Assembly: GCF_035920345.1 (NCBI RefSeq) | Contig: NZ_CP109149.1 | Span: forward strand, 9,052,001-9,116,000 | From: Nocardia vinacea | GTDB lineage: Bacteria > Actinomycetota > Actinomycetes > Mycobacteriales > Mycobacteriaceae | Direction of reading: 5' to 3' | DNA: 64,000 nt | Shown: piece after piece, positions 24,837 to 33,026 of the stretch | Numbering within the stretch: position 1 is the first letter of the stretch | Layout: each line of letters starts with the position of its first letter | Translations under genes and position numbers: made by a program | Notes under the pieces: model-generated | Seen by the model: only the letters and a program-made list of their open reading frames with translations | Database searches by the model: none | Told to the model about the DNA's origin: nothing

Positions 24837-25795
24837 GCCGCGGGCTCGTAGGTGAGTTCCTTGGACCAGGTCGGCTGCGGGCGCAGCAGCCGCTTCGGCA
24901 CCCGGGCGGTGATCTTGACCAGTGCGTCGGCCAGTAGGTGATAGGGGTGGCCACGGTTGATCACCCAGCCGCCGTGCATCTTCACGATCTGATACATCGG
25001 CAGCCTGCGCGCGAATTCACTACGCTCGCCGACATTCGCGTAGCGCTTCAGCGCCGCATACAACTTCTCCTCGTCGACGCCCATCTCGACGATGTTGTCG
25101 CGCATCTTGTTCAGCAGCGGCACATAGCTCAGTACGCCGATGATGAACGTCGGCTTGGCCCACCCGCCCACCAGATCGATGAGCAGCTTGCGCATCTGTG
25201 CGTGGCCCAGCAGATCCATCACCGCGAAATCCACGGCCAGATGACGGGATTCGTCGGCATTGATCTTCTTGAAGGCCTCCTGGCAGATCGGATCCTCGAT
25301 CTCGTCCATGATGAACTTGATCAGCGCACCGTCGAGGGCGACCTCCAGCATCGGAATCACCGTGCCGAGGAACGACAGCGACATATCGTCGGAGTACTGG
25401 TCCAGGAAGTCGATGACCAGCTTGACGTTCACATTCGGCTGCGGGATCTCGTCACCGTCGAGCATGCCCCAGCGCCGCATCAGGGCGAGTTCGGCATTGG
25501 CGTGCTTCTGCTCCTCGGCGTGGAAGTAGCGGTAGATCTCGCGCAGCGTTTCGGTCGGTGCCTTCTTCGCCATGGCGGCGAAGCCGCGCGCGCCGACATT
25601 CTCGATCCACATCAGATCGGCCATGAACGGCTTGAGTTTGGTGTGCAGTTCGGGCGAAATCGTTTCCGCGCCGGGGGCATCCCAGTCGATATCGGCCAGC
25701 GCCCATTGGCGGTCCTTGATCTTGCGGAGCATGTCGTCGAAGTCCATAGCGTGGCGATCGCTTGCGGGTCGCTCGAAAGGGCCAGCTGTGGCCAT
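24833..25795 (-). CDS. Ferritin-like diiron protein
   Basis: A 320-residue mostly helical protein with two E-x-x-H-type metal motifs: HAEEQKHANAE (about 92-102) and INADESRHLAVDF (about 179-191), plus acidic residues in DEIEDPICQE. This is the pattern of a ferritin-like diiron oxygenase or desaturase-type centre. It sits between the monooxygenase and SDR genes, probably acting on the same hydrophobic substrate. ATG 25795 has AGGAG 8 nt upstream. With that start, residues 7-14 (FERPASDR) are encoded by a copy of the dispersed hairpin repeat. ATG 25747 (MDFDDML) would avoid the repeat but lacks a ribosome-binding site. Confidence 0.8.
   Translation of the reverse strand: MATAGPFERPASDRHAMDFDDMLRKIKDRQWALADIDWDAPGAETISPELHTKLKPFMADLMWIENVGARGFAAMAKKAPTETLREIYRYFHAEEQKHANAELALMRRWGMLDGDEIPQPNVNVKLVIDFLDQYSDDMSLSFLGTVIPMLEVALDGALIKFIMDEIEDPICQEAFKKINADESRHLAVDFAVMDLLGHAQMRKLLIDLVGGWAKPTFIIGVLSYVPLLNKMRDNIVEMGVDEEKLYAALKRYANVGERSEFARRLPMYQIVKMHGGWVINRGHPYHLLADALVKITARVPKRLLRPQPTWSKELTYEPAA
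25754..25776 (-). repeat. Dispersed hairpin repeat, diverged copy 6, in coding sequence
   Basis: GCGATCGCTTGCGGGTCGCT followed by CGA. With the start at 25795 it is translated near the N-terminus of the ferritin-like protein. With the alternative start at 25747 it would be leader sequence. Confidence 0.6.
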
Positions 25796-25797
25796 GA

Positions 25798-26703
25798 TCA
25801 GACTCCTGTTTTGTCGGAGACCGAGGATCGGTCCGTGGTGGTCGAGTTCTCCTGTGGCAGTAGCCGATCCAGGAGTCCGAGGGCGTAGGTGTACTGGGCG
25901 GGGAAGTAGCGCTTGAGCCGCCAGATGAGGTGCGCGTCCAGTTGCGGCAGCACATACAGTTGGCCGCGGTCGTGGGCGTCAAGGGTGGTGCGCGCGACGC
26001 TGTCGGGGGAGAAGCCGGTCAGGCGCATGAGGGTGTCGGCCAATCGGGCCGATTGCGGTGTAATGCGGCCGTCGCGAGCCACATTCGTCTTGACGAAGGT
26101 CGGGCACAGTACGGTGACCGCGACTCCGGTGCCGCTCATTTCGGCGGCCATGGTCTCCGAAAGCGAAAGCACCGCGGCCTTGGACGCGTTGTAGACCGCC
26201 ATCGATGGTGCGGCGGCGAAGGCGGCCGCCGAGGCGACATTGATGATGCCGCCGCGGCGGGCGGCACGCAGTTGCGGGGCGAAGATCTCGCATCCGTGCA
26301 CCACACCCCACAGGTTGATGCCGAGCGCCCACTCCCAGTCGTCGAAACCGATTTCGCCGACCGGCTTTCCACCGATGCCGACACCGGCATTGTTGACCAC
26401 CAGCGTGACCGGGCGTTCGAACAGCGATTCGGCGAAGCGCGCAAGCACTTCCACCTCCTCGCGCCGCGAAACATCACAGCGGAACGCGTGCGCGGCCCCG
26501 GGATGATTGCGCTCGATGAGGGCGACGGTCTCATCGGCGCGGGATTCATCGATATCGGCGCAGATCACCTGTCCACCGCGTTCGGCGATTTCGAGTGCGA
26601 AGGCCCGGCCGATACCGCTGCCCGCACCGGTCACCACCGCGCGGGCGCCGTGGCTGCGACGCGGTCGGATGCCGATCGGAATGAGCCTTTCCAGTCCGAA
26701 CAT
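25798..26703 (-). CDS. Short-chain dehydrogenase/reductase (SadH-like)
   Basis: A 301-residue classical SDR. The cofactor motif is VTGAGSGIGRAFALE (about residues 24-38), with NNAGVGIGG and the catalytic Tyr/Lys in YNASKAAVLSLSETMA (about 166). CADIDES after the second strand suggests NAD preference. Length and context match the SDR of mycobacterial mymA-type operons (SadH). It is in tight tandem with the alpha/beta hydrolase gene (1 nt) and the ferritin-like gene (2 nt). It probably interconverts an alcohol and ketone on a lipid-like substrate. Confidence 0.9.
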   Translation of the reverse strand: MFGLERLIPIGIRPRRSHGARAVVTGAGSGIGRAFALEIAERGGQVICADIDESRADETVALIERNHPGAAHAFRCDVSRREEVEVLARFAESLFERPVTLVVNNAGVGIGGKPVGEIGFDDWEWALGINLWGVVHGCEIFAPQLRAARRGGIINVASAAAFAAAPSMAVYNASKAAVLSLSETMAAEMSGTGVAVTVLCPTFVKTNVARDGRITPQSARLADTLMRLTGFSPDSVARTTLDAHDRGQLYVLPQLDAHLIWRLKRYFPAQYTYALGLLDRLLPQENSTTTDRSSVSDKTGV

Positions 26704-26704
26704 C

Positions 26705-27691
26705 TCAGCTCACCTTCTTCGTGACGGTCTGGGAAATCAGTGCGGTATGGAGGAATTCGGCGGCCCGATCCAATGCCTTGTCCGCCTCCGGAACCAGTAG
26801 CGGCAGCGCCTGGAAGACGTGCACCTGCCCCGGCCAGATCTCGAGTGCGCAGTCGCCGCCCGCGTCGCGCACCATCGCGTGCAGGTGTCGGGCGTCGGCG
26901 CAGAGCATTTCGGCGCCGCCGGCCTGGATCAGCAGCGGCGGCATGGCCATGCCCGGCGGAATTCGTAGCCGCAGGCGTGGTGCGTCGGCGGGCAGGTCGC
27001 GGGTATAGGCGTGGGGGAGTCGGCCGGCGGCGCGGGCCGAGATGACCGGATCCCGTTGCCGCCGTTCCTGTTCGGCGGCCAAGCCGAGGGTGAGATCGAT
27101 CAGCGGGGAGAACATCGCGACGGCGGCGGGTTGCGGCCGGGCGTTGCGGTCGTTCTCGATCAGCAGATCCAGTGCCAGATGCCCACCCGCGGAATCGCAG
27201 GCGATCACCAGATCTGCTGCGGCGAAACCGCGGTCGAGCAGCCAGCGGTATCCGGCCTCGACATCATCGGCGGCGGCCGGAAACCGATGCTCCGGCGCGA
27301 GCCGGTAGTCGGTGAGGAAGACCGGAAGTCCGGTTTTCCTGGACAATTGTGCGGCCAAGCCGCGGTGGGTGCGGGCCGAGCAGACGACGTAGCCGCTGCC
27401 GTGGATGTAGTAGATGGCGCGCTGTCCGAAATCCACGCCGGGTGCGCGGACCCATTCGCCGCGGACAGCGCCGGACCTGACCTGGACGACGGATATGCCA
27501 CGCGGCGGCGGACCCGCCGTGGCCATGATCGTCGCGATCAGTTTGCGTGCGAACCACACTCCCGGTGCGTTCATGGGTACCGCATTGTTCAGCGGCCGCA
27601 GCCCGATCTCGCATGCCGCGGCAGCGAGTCTGGACCGTGCCGACGGCACCGTCGGAACGCCGGGGACCGAGGTCCTCGTTGACCTTGTCAT
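26705..27691 (-). CDS. Alpha/beta hydrolase, hormone-sensitive-lipase family (LipR-like)
   Basis: A 328-residue esterase/lipase of the HSL family. The oxyanion motif is HGSG (usual HGGG) in YYIHGSGYVVCSARTHRG, and the nucleophile elbow is CDSAGGHLALD (usual GDSAGG). A DYRLAPEHRFPAA stretch is typical of the family, and the C-terminal His region lies in EIWPGQVHVFQ. It is first in the minus-strand operon with SDR, diiron and monooxygenase genes. No ribosome-binding site precedes ATG 27691 and a possible promoter ends only a few bases upstream, so the mRNA may be nearly leaderless. An inverted repeat at 27711-27736 covers the -35 region. Confidence 0.87.
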   Translation of the reverse strand: MTRSTRTSVPGVPTVPSARSRLAAAACEIGLRPLNNAVPMNAPGVWFARKLIATIMATAGPPPRGISVVQVRSGAVRGEWVRAPGVDFGQRAIYYIHGSGYVVCSARTHRGLAAQLSRKTGLPVFLTDYRLAPEHRFPAAADDVEAGYRWLLDRGFAAADLVIACDSAGGHLALDLLIENDRNARPQPAAVAMFSPLIDLTLGLAAEQERRQRDPVISARAAGRLPHAYTRDLPADAPRLRLRIPPGMAMPPLLIQAGGAEMLCADARHLHAMVRDAGGDCALEIWPGQVHVFQALPLLVPEADKALDRAAEFLHTALISQTVTKKVS

Positions 27692-27710
27692 GAGCTAAGA
27701 GTCAGGCATG

Positions 27711-27736
27711 AATGTGCCAGTTGTCAATGGCACATT
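27711..27736 (-). promoter_or_regulatory. Inverted-repeat operator over the -35 of the lipR-like operon
   Basis: AATGTGCCA and TGGCACATT form a perfect 9-bp inverted repeat with an 8-nt spacer. The spacer and its edges, read on the minus strand, contain TTGACA (27727-27722), a consensus -35 placed 31 nt before the first codon of the hydrolase gene. A weak -10 would fall at about 27704-27699. A dimeric repressor or activator probably binds here. Confidence 0.6.
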
Positions 27737-27857
27737 TGAAACAGGCTGTTTGCGGCGCACGGTTATCGTGAGCCAGGCCGCCGCTCAGTGCGGTGGATTC
27801 AAGACGCCAGTGCTCGTAGCCGAATCCGACACCGACCTGGCCACGATCCTGGGCGGG

Positions 27858-28814
27858 TCAGTAACCCCGTTCGGTATCGATCGGAGCGAGCAGGTCACGC
27901 CCGGTGGTGAAGCGCTGCACATTCGCGCCGACATGGTCCGCGAACGCCGCGAGTCGCAGCTGTGGGGGATTCGAATCATGCGGTGTGACAATGGCATTCG
28001 GCAGCACCCAGAGCGGGTGGCCGTCCGGCAGCGGTTCGGGATCGGTGACATCGAGACCGGCGCCGCCGATCGCGCCGGAGGCCAGTGCGCCCACCAGCGC
28101 GTCGGTATCGATGAGGCTGCCGCGCGCCACATTGATCACCCAGGAAGACGGCTTCAACCGGGCCAGTTCCTCGGCTCCGACCAGGTGTTTCGTCTCGGGC
28201 GTCGCGGGCGCGGCGATCACCACGTGATCGGTGCGCGGCCAGATGCGGGCGAGATGTTCGGCCGGAAGGGTCTCGACGGTATCCGGAATGCCGGGTCCGG
28301 TCACCGGCCGGCCGGAGCGATTGACGGCGATGATGTGCGCGCCGAGCGGGACGAGCATGGGAATCAGGGCGCGCCCGATCCCGCCCGCGCCGACGATGGT
28401 GACCGTTCTGCCGTGCAGTGTGCCGACGTGCGGGAAGAACTCGTGCTGTCGCCAACTGCCCGCCCGCAGGTGCTCCGGCAGATAACGCACTCCGGCGAGC
28501 AGCAGCATCAGTGCGTGCTCGGCCACGCTCGCGGCGAAAGCGCCTGCGGCGGAGGTGAATCGAATGTCCGGGTGCCGAGCGAGAATGCCCGCGGTGAACC
28601 AGTCCTCGACACCGGCCGCGGGCAGCTGCACCCATTCGACGGACGGCGGCAACTCGTCCGGGAATTCGCCCGGCCCACCCGCCCAGATCAAGGCCCGCGC
28701 CTGCGGCAGATCCGCGATGGTCGCGCCGCCCTCGACGACGGCCTTGCGCAGCAGCGTCGGCGCGGGCGTCGACGGGCCGATCGCGACCGGCACCGGAACC
28801 TCGGCGGGGCTCAT
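27858..28814 (-). CDS. D-isomer-specific 2-hydroxyacid dehydrogenase
   Basis: A 318-residue NAD(P)-dependent dehydrogenase. The Rossmann motif is [14 protein letters not shown] (about 136-149). The catalytic Arg is in [14 protein letters not shown], the Glu region in [15 protein letters not shown], and the His is replaced within [10 protein letters not shown] (usual TPH). The start is ATG 28814 with AGGAGG 6 nt upstream; the TTG six bases earlier directly abuts the ribosome-binding site. It lies upstream of the lipR-like operon in the same direction but 166 bp away, with the operator in between, so it is probably a separate unit. The substrate is unknown. Confidence 0.88.
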   Translation of the reverse strand: MSPAEVPVPVAIGPSTPAPTLLRKAVVEGGATIADLPQARALIWAGGPGEFPDELPPSVEWVQLPAAGVEDWFTAGILARHPDIRFTSAAGAFAASVAEHALMLLLAGVRYLPEHLRAGSWRQHEFFPHVGTLHGRTVTIVGAGGIGRALIPMLVPLGAHIIAVNRSGRPVTGPGIPDTVETLPAEHLARIWPRTDHVVIAAPATPETKHLVGAEELARLKPSSWVINVARGSLIDTDALVGALASGAIGGAGLDVTDPEPLPDGHPLWVLPNAIVTPHDSNPPQLRLAAFADHVGANVQRFTTGRDLLAPIDTERGY

Positions 28815-28926
28815 GGACAACCTCCTGTCGCGGGCAAAACCACTGGCACAGCGCCTGCGGCTGACTCTGCAGCGAACCGTAGCACCGGTGTCTTTTGTCC
28901 GGTCCGGGCCGTTCGAGTTCGGGCGG

Positions 28927-29883
28927 TCAGTCCTCGTCGAGTTCGACGTCCAGATTGTCGCGCTCGGCCCACTCCAGCAGTTGGTCGATGCGGAACACCG
29001 CCTCGTCGATGCCCTCGTGCAGATCGCCGAATTCGGCGAAGCGGGCGGGGACCGTCTTCATGGTGAAGTCGCGCGGGTCGACATCGGGTATCTCGTCCCA
29101 GCGGATGGGGGTAGAGACCGTCGCCTCCGGGACGCCGCGCACCGAATAGGCGGCGGCGATGGTGTGGTCGCGGGCGTTCTGATTGTAGTCGACGAACAGC
29201 AGTTTCGGATCGCGGTCCTTGCGCCACCAGGTGGTGGTCACATCGTCGGGCGCGCGGCGCTCGACCTCGTGCGCGAAGGCCAGTGCCGCCCGGCGCACCT
29301 CGGTGAAACCCCACTCCGGCGCGATGCGCACATAGATGTGCATGCCCTTGCCCCCGGAGGTTTTCGGCCAGCCGACCGCGCCCAGCTCGTCGAGTACTTC
29401 CTGCGCGACGCCCGCGACTCGCTGCACCCGCGACCACGGGCAATCCGGCATCGGGTCCAGGTCGATGCGCCATTCGTCGGGTCGCTCGGTGTCATCGCGG
29501 CGCGAGTTCCACGGATGGAACTCGACCGTGGACATCTGCACCGCCCAGATGACATCGGCCAGCTTGTCCACGCAGAGTTCGTCCGCATGCCGGCCGTAGC
29601 GCGGAAAGAAGACGCGCACAGTGGGAATCCAGTCCGGCGCACCGGCGGGCAGCCGCTTCTGATGCACCTTGTCCCCCGCGAGCCCCTTGGGGAACCGATG
29701 CAGCATGCACGGCCTATCCCGCAGCGCGCGGACGATGCCGTCGCCGACGCTCAGGTAGTACTGCACCAGGTCGAGCTTGGTCGCACCGGACTCCGGGAAG
29801 TAGATCCGGTCCGGATTGGACACGCGGACGGTGCGGTCGCCGACATCGAGTTCGACGGCGGGCGACGCGGACTTACTGGCCAC
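28927..29883 (-). CDS. Stand-alone LigD polymerase (primase-polymerase) domain
   Basis: A 318-residue archaeo-eukaryotic-primase-type polymerase of bacterial non-homologous end joining. It has [19 protein letters not shown], the catalytic aspartates in [10 protein letters not shown] (about 138), and [12 protein letters not shown] (about 175), all typical of the LigD polymerase domain. No ligase or nuclease domain is fused and no ku gene is nearby. Mycobacteria carry such stand-alone PolD-type proteins besides full-length LigD. It diverges from a marR gene across a region with two palindromes. Confidence 0.9.
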   Translation of the reverse strand: MASKSASPAVELDVGDRTVRVSNPDRIYFPESGATKLDLVQYYLSVGDGIVRALRDRPCMLHRFPKGLAGDKVHQKRLPAGAPDWIPTVRVFFPRYGRHADELCVDKLADVIWAVQMSTVEFHPWNSRRDDTERPDEWRIDLDPMPDCPWSRVQRVAGVAQEVLDELGAVGWPKTSGGKGMHIYVRIAPEWGFTEVRRAALAFAHEVERRAPDDVTTTWWRKDRDPKLLFVDYNQNARDHTIAAAYSVRGVPEATVSTPIRWDEIPDVDPRDFTMKTVPARFAEFGDLHEGIDEAVFRIDQLLEWAERDNLDVELDED

Positions 29884-29942
29884 GGTCCGACGATATCGGT
29901 TCGGTGGGTCCCCCGCCGGTGTCCCGAGTTGTATACAGCTAA

Positions 29943-29968
29943 AACTGTGTAGTTAAAACTGTACAGTT
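29943..29968. promoter_or_regulatory. Twin palindromic operator upstream of marR
   Basis: AACTGTGTAGTT (29943-29954) and the perfect palindrome AACTGTACAGTT (29957-29968) stand 14 bp apart in an AT-rich segment that also repeats TAAAACTGT. They lie 28-53 nt before the marR start and between divergent genes. This fits autoregulation by the MarR dimer, with possible control of the divergent LigD-Pol gene. Confidence 0.65.
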
Positions 29969-29995
29969 GAGGCTGAGTAAATTAGAGTCGATGGC

Positions 29996-30436
29996 ATGGA
30001 CGAGAAGATCTCCGAATCGGCCGTCCGAGCCGCCAGTGAGGTGCGGGTTGTCGTCGGCAGGCTGCGGCGGCGCCTGCGCGAACTGGCCGCCGATGACGAC
30101 CTAACCCCCTCGCAGGCGGCGGTACTGAGTCGCCTGGATCGGGACGGCGCGGCATCCACCAGTGATCTGGCGGCGGCCGAACGGGTGCGGCCGCAGTCGA
30201 TGGCAATGACCGTCGCGGCGCTGGATCGCTACGGATTCGTGGCGCGTCGTCCGGATCCCACGGACGGGCGCAGGCAATTGCTGTCGTTGACCGCTGCGGG
30301 CCGTGAGCGACTGAAGGGCGACCGGCAGGTGCGTCAGGAGTGGTTGGCGCGCACGCTGCACGAGCGGTATACCGAGGCGCAGCGGCGCACCATCCTCGAA
30401 GCGCTCGCATTGCTGGACGATGTGGCGCAATCATGA
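29996..30436 (+). CDS. MarR-family transcriptional regulator
   Basis: A 146-residue winged-helix regulator. The DNA-binding core runs from LTPSQAAVLSRLDRDGAAST through AERVRPQSMAMTVAALDRYG to the wing RRPDPTDGRRQLLSLTAAG, all standard MarR features. It overlaps the following MFS transporter by ATGA. This matches the common MarR-efflux pair, in which the repressor releases DNA when a phenolic or drug-like ligand binds. Two palindromes just upstream are likely operators. The ATG at 29996 has only a weak ribosome-binding site. Confidence 0.9.
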   Translation: MDEKISESAVRAASEVRVVVGRLRRRLRELAADDDLTPSQAAVLSRLDRDGAASTSDLAAAERVRPQSMAMTVAALDRYGFVARRPDPTDGRRQLLSLTAAGRERLKGDRQVRQEWLARTLHERYTEAQRRTILEALALLDDVAQS

Positions 30437-31836
30437 CGGCCGTCGAAGAGCGCTCCGGATCATTCACTGGTACAAGGGGATTCGATCACAGGCTGATCGC
30501 GCCGATGATCCTCGGCTCGATTCTGAATCCGATCAACTCCTCGATGCTGGCGGTTGCGCTGGTACCGATCGGCAAGGCGTTCGGCGCGCCGCCATCGGAA
30601 ACCATCTGGCTGGTGTCGGCGCTGTATCTGGCCACCGCGGTCGGGCAGCCGGTGGTCGGGCGGCTCGTCGACCGATACGGGCCGCGCACGCTCTATCTGC
30701 TCGGTACCGCTTTGGTCGGTATCGCGGGTGTACTCGGTGCCGTCGCACCGGGGCTCGGTGTCCTGATCCTGTCCAGGGTGCTGCTCGGCTTCGGCACCTC
30801 CGCGGCGTATCCGGCCTCGATGTTCTTGTTGCGCAGCGAATCCGAGCGCACCGGATTGCAGAGTCCGGCCGGGGTGCTCGCCATGTTGTCGATCGCCAAT
30901 CAGGTGATGGCGGTGCTCGGGCCGACGCTGGGTGGGGCGCTGATCGGTGTCGGCGGTTGGCATCTGATTTTCACTGTCAATGTGCCGTTATCGCTGGCTT
31001 GTCTGGCGCTCGGGCGGATGAGTTTGCCCAAGCTGGCCGAACTGCCCGCGAGCGTGCGGGCACGGCAGGGTGGTGGCGTGGATATCACCGGCATGGTGTT
31101 GTTCGCGGGAACGCTGGTCGTCTCGATGCTGTTTCTGATGAAACCGGCTGTTGCGCACTGGTATCTGCTCGTGCTCGCCGGTGTGGTGGGTATCGGATTC
31201 GTGCTGCGGGAGTTGCACGCCGCCCAGCCGTTCATCGATCTGCGAGTGCTCGGCGGCAATGCGCCGTTGCTGGCCACCTATGGCCGCCAGGTGCTCGCGT
31301 TCGTCACGGCTTATGCCTTCCTGTACGGCTTTACGCAATGGCTGGAGGAGGGACGGTCGCTGAGTGCGTCCGTGGCCGGACTGGTGCTGCTACCGATGTC
31401 GTTGAGCGCCATCGCGATTACCGCGATTACCGCGCGGCGTCGCCAGGTGCGCGGCAAGCTCGTCGCCGGTGCTCTGCTGCAGGTCGCGGCGTGTGCGTGC
31501 CTGCTGCTGCTCGGTCCGCACACCGGGATCTGGCTGCTCGTGGTGGTCGGTGTGCTGAGTGGTCTGCCGCAGGGACTCAACGGGCTCGCCAATCAGAACG
31601 CCCTGTATCACCAGGCCGATCCGGCGCGGATGGCGTCGTCGGCCGGATTATTGCGCACCGGAACGTATCTCGGTGCGCTGATCGCGGCGGCGGCCGATGC
31701 CGCGGTATTTCCGCACGTCGCGGACAGTGCCGGAGTGCACGAGCTGGCCCTGTTGCTGCTCGTCGTCTCGGTGCTGCTGGTCATCGTCACGCTCACCGAC
31801 CGCTCGCTCGCGCGGGTCGGACGCGACTGCGCCTGA
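30433..31836 (+). CDS. MFS transporter (DHA2-type drug efflux)
   Basis: A 467-residue integral membrane protein with about 12-14 hydrophobic helices. MFS motif A is GRLVDRYGPRTLY (about residues 76-88), and motif C-like antiporter sequence lies around NQVMAVLGPTLGGALIG. It begins at ATG 30433 within the marR stop (ATGA), so it is co-translated with its likely repressor. A role in proton-driven export of drugs or metabolites is the usual one for such pairs. The substrate cannot be read from sequence. Confidence 0.88.
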   Translation: MTAVEERSGSFTGTRGFDHRLIAPMILGSILNPINSSMLAVALVPIGKAFGAPPSETIWLVSALYLATAVGQPVVGRLVDRYGPRTLYLLGTALVGIAGVLGAVAPGLGVLILSRVLLGFGTSAAYPASMFLLRSESERTGLQSPAGVLAMLSIANQVMAVLGPTLGGALIGVGGWHLIFTVNVPLSLACLALGRMSLPKLAELPASVRARQGGGVDITGMVLFAGTLVVSMLFLMKPAVAHWYLLVLAGVVGIGFVLRELHAAQPFIDLRVLGGNAPLLATYGRQVLAFVTAYAFLYGFTQWLEEGRSLSASVAGLVLLPMSLSAIAITAITARRRQVRGKLVAGALLQVAACACLLLLGPHTGIWLLVVVGVLSGLPQGLNGLANQNALYHQADPARMASSAGLLRTGTYLGALIAAAADAAVFPHVADSAGVHELALLLLVVSVLLVIVTLTDRSLARVGRDCA

Positions 31837-31879
31837 TCCTGTTATGTCCCAAGATAATTCAGCCAAGAAAGGGTAATTC

Positions 31880-32461
31880 ATGCCGGTCACCACACTCGAC
31901 GAGCGCACCGCCCTGGTCGTCATCGACCTCCAGCAAGGCATTGTCGCCGCACCGCGCCAACCACATTCGGCCGCCGCGGTCATCGAGAATTCCGCCGCAC
32001 TCGTCCACGCATTCCGGGAGCACGGCCTGCCGGTAGTACTTGTCCGCGTCTCGTTCGCGCCCGATGGTGCCGATCAGGTGAAGGGGCGCAATGAATTTCC
32101 GTATCCGGGCGGAAACCCGCCCGAGGGTTGGGACCGGATCGTGGACGAGCTCATCGGCCATCCGGAGGATATCCACGTCACCAAGCGCAACTGGGGCGCG
32201 TTCTACGGCACCGACCTCGATCTGCAACTGCGTCGCCGCGGCATCACCCAGATCGTGCTCGCCGGAATCGCCACCAGCATTGGCGTCGAATCCACCGCCC
32301 GCGCCGCGCACGAACACGGCTACCACGTCACCCTGGCCGTCGACGCCATGACCGACTCCGATGCCGAGGCCCACCAGCACAGCATCAGCAAGATCTTCCC
32401 GCGTCTCGGCGAAACCGGCAGCACCGCCGAAATCGTCGAACTGCTCGCCGCGACCCGCTGA
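31880..32461 (+). CDS. Isochorismatase-like hydrolase
   Basis: A 193-residue protein of the isochorismatase/cysteine-hydrolase fold. The catalytic Asp is in ALVVIDLQQGI (about 16) and Lys in VTKRNWGAFYGTDLD (about 98). The third position, normally the nucleophilic Cys, is Gly in GIATSIGVESTARAA. Enzymes of the amidase/nicotinamidase branch need that Cys, whereas true isochorismatases (vinyl-ether hydrolysis) do not. The protein may therefore be of the latter type or a non-classical member. AAAGGG lies upstream of the ATG. It follows the MFS gene by 43 nt in the same direction and may be in its operon. Confidence 0.85.
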   Translation: MPVTTLDERTALVVIDLQQGIVAAPRQPHSAAAVIENSAALVHAFREHGLPVVLVRVSFAPDGADQVKGRNEFPYPGGNPPEGWDRIVDELIGHPEDIHVTKRNWGAFYGTDLDLQLRRRGITQIVLAGIATSIGVESTARAAHEHGYHVTLAVDAMTDSDAEAHQHSISKIFPRLGETGSTAEIVELLAATR

Positions 32462-32524
32462 CCCGCGGCTTCGCCTGTTGTGAACACCGATGCCATCCGG
32501 AGCGAACGGGCGCACACTGGCGAG

Positions 32525-32734
32525 ATGATGACCAAGCTGACGCGAGCGATTCGTCGACTGTTCGGCCGGGGCGCGGTGCCCGCCGGCGGTGGTCAGGGAC
32601 CTGGTGAGGCCGGTGGCGGAGCCGCGGGCGTCCGCGAGCCGCGCAGGCCGATACCGCCGGACGACCGACTGAGCGACACCAAGCGGATCGAGCCGGACCC
32701 GCCGACGCTTCGACTACCGGACGCGCGCCAGTAG
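32525..32734 (+). CDS. Small Arg/Gly/Pro-rich hypothetical protein, 69 aa
   Basis: A small basic-then-acidic protein. It starts MMTKLTRAIRRLFGRGAVPA, has a glycine-rich middle, and ends DTKRIEPDPPTLRLPDARQ. A GGCGAG ribosome-binding site lies just before the double ATG. A GTG at 32480 would extend it by 15 residues. No family is recognised and low complexity limits confidence. Confidence 0.35.
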   Translation: MMTKLTRAIRRLFGRGAVPAGGGQGPGEAGGGAAGVREPRRPIPPDDRLSDTKRIEPDPPTLRLPDARQ

Positions 32735-32761
32735 GGCGCGTCCGGTGACCCCCGCGCGGGC

Positions 32762-32926
32762 TCAGTCGGGCCCGCGCAGCTCCGGCATAGGCGGTAGCTC
32801 GGTGGTATCGGCGATCGGGTCGATGCGCAGGTTGTCCAAGGATTCGAAGAATGCCTCGGCCGAGCCGTACCGCGCTTTGACCTCCTCCAGCAGCCGTTTT
32901 GCGGGAAGGTTCGAGTACATAGGCAT
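32762..32926 (-). CDS. Small hypothetical protein, 54 aa
   Basis: A short soluble protein with a helical start (PMYSNLPAKRLLEEVKARYG) and an acidic proline-rich end (DTTELPPMPELRGPD). Composition and third-position GC look coding. The start is uncertain: ATG 32956 and 32926 both lack a clear ribosome-binding site. It is the last minus-strand frame before an AT-rich gap downstream of recQ. Confidence 0.4.
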   Translation of the reverse strand: MPMYSNLPAKRLLEEVKARYGSAEAFFESLDNLRIDPIADTTELPPMPELRGPD

Positions 32927-32970
32927 ATCGTGACCGATAATCCCGGTCCGAAACATTAGTTAGCCAAATA

Positions 32971-33001
32971 TTTGCCGATTTGTTAGTTGCTGATCGGCAA
33001 A
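32971..33001. other. Inverted repeat in AT-rich gap after recQ
   Basis: TTTGCCGAT (32971-32979) and ATCGGCAAA (32993-33001) form a perfect 9-bp inverted repeat with a 13-nt spacer. CAAATATTTG, a 10-bp palindrome, lies just to the left. It is 26 nt after the recQ stop on the minus strand. It could be a terminator (no clear U-tract) or an operator for the small downstream gene. Confidence 0.5.
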
Positions 33002-33026
33002 CGGCGGGTTCGCGGAGCGAATCCGA

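Noticed and set aside
23598..24851. 417-codon plus-strand frame opposite the monooxygenase
   Set aside because: No start signal or domain; the minus strand carries complete FAD and NADPH motifs.
27708..29066. 452-codon plus-strand frame over the hydroxyacid dehydrogenase
   Set aside because: Shadow; the minus strand shows a Rossmann motif and ribosome-binding site.
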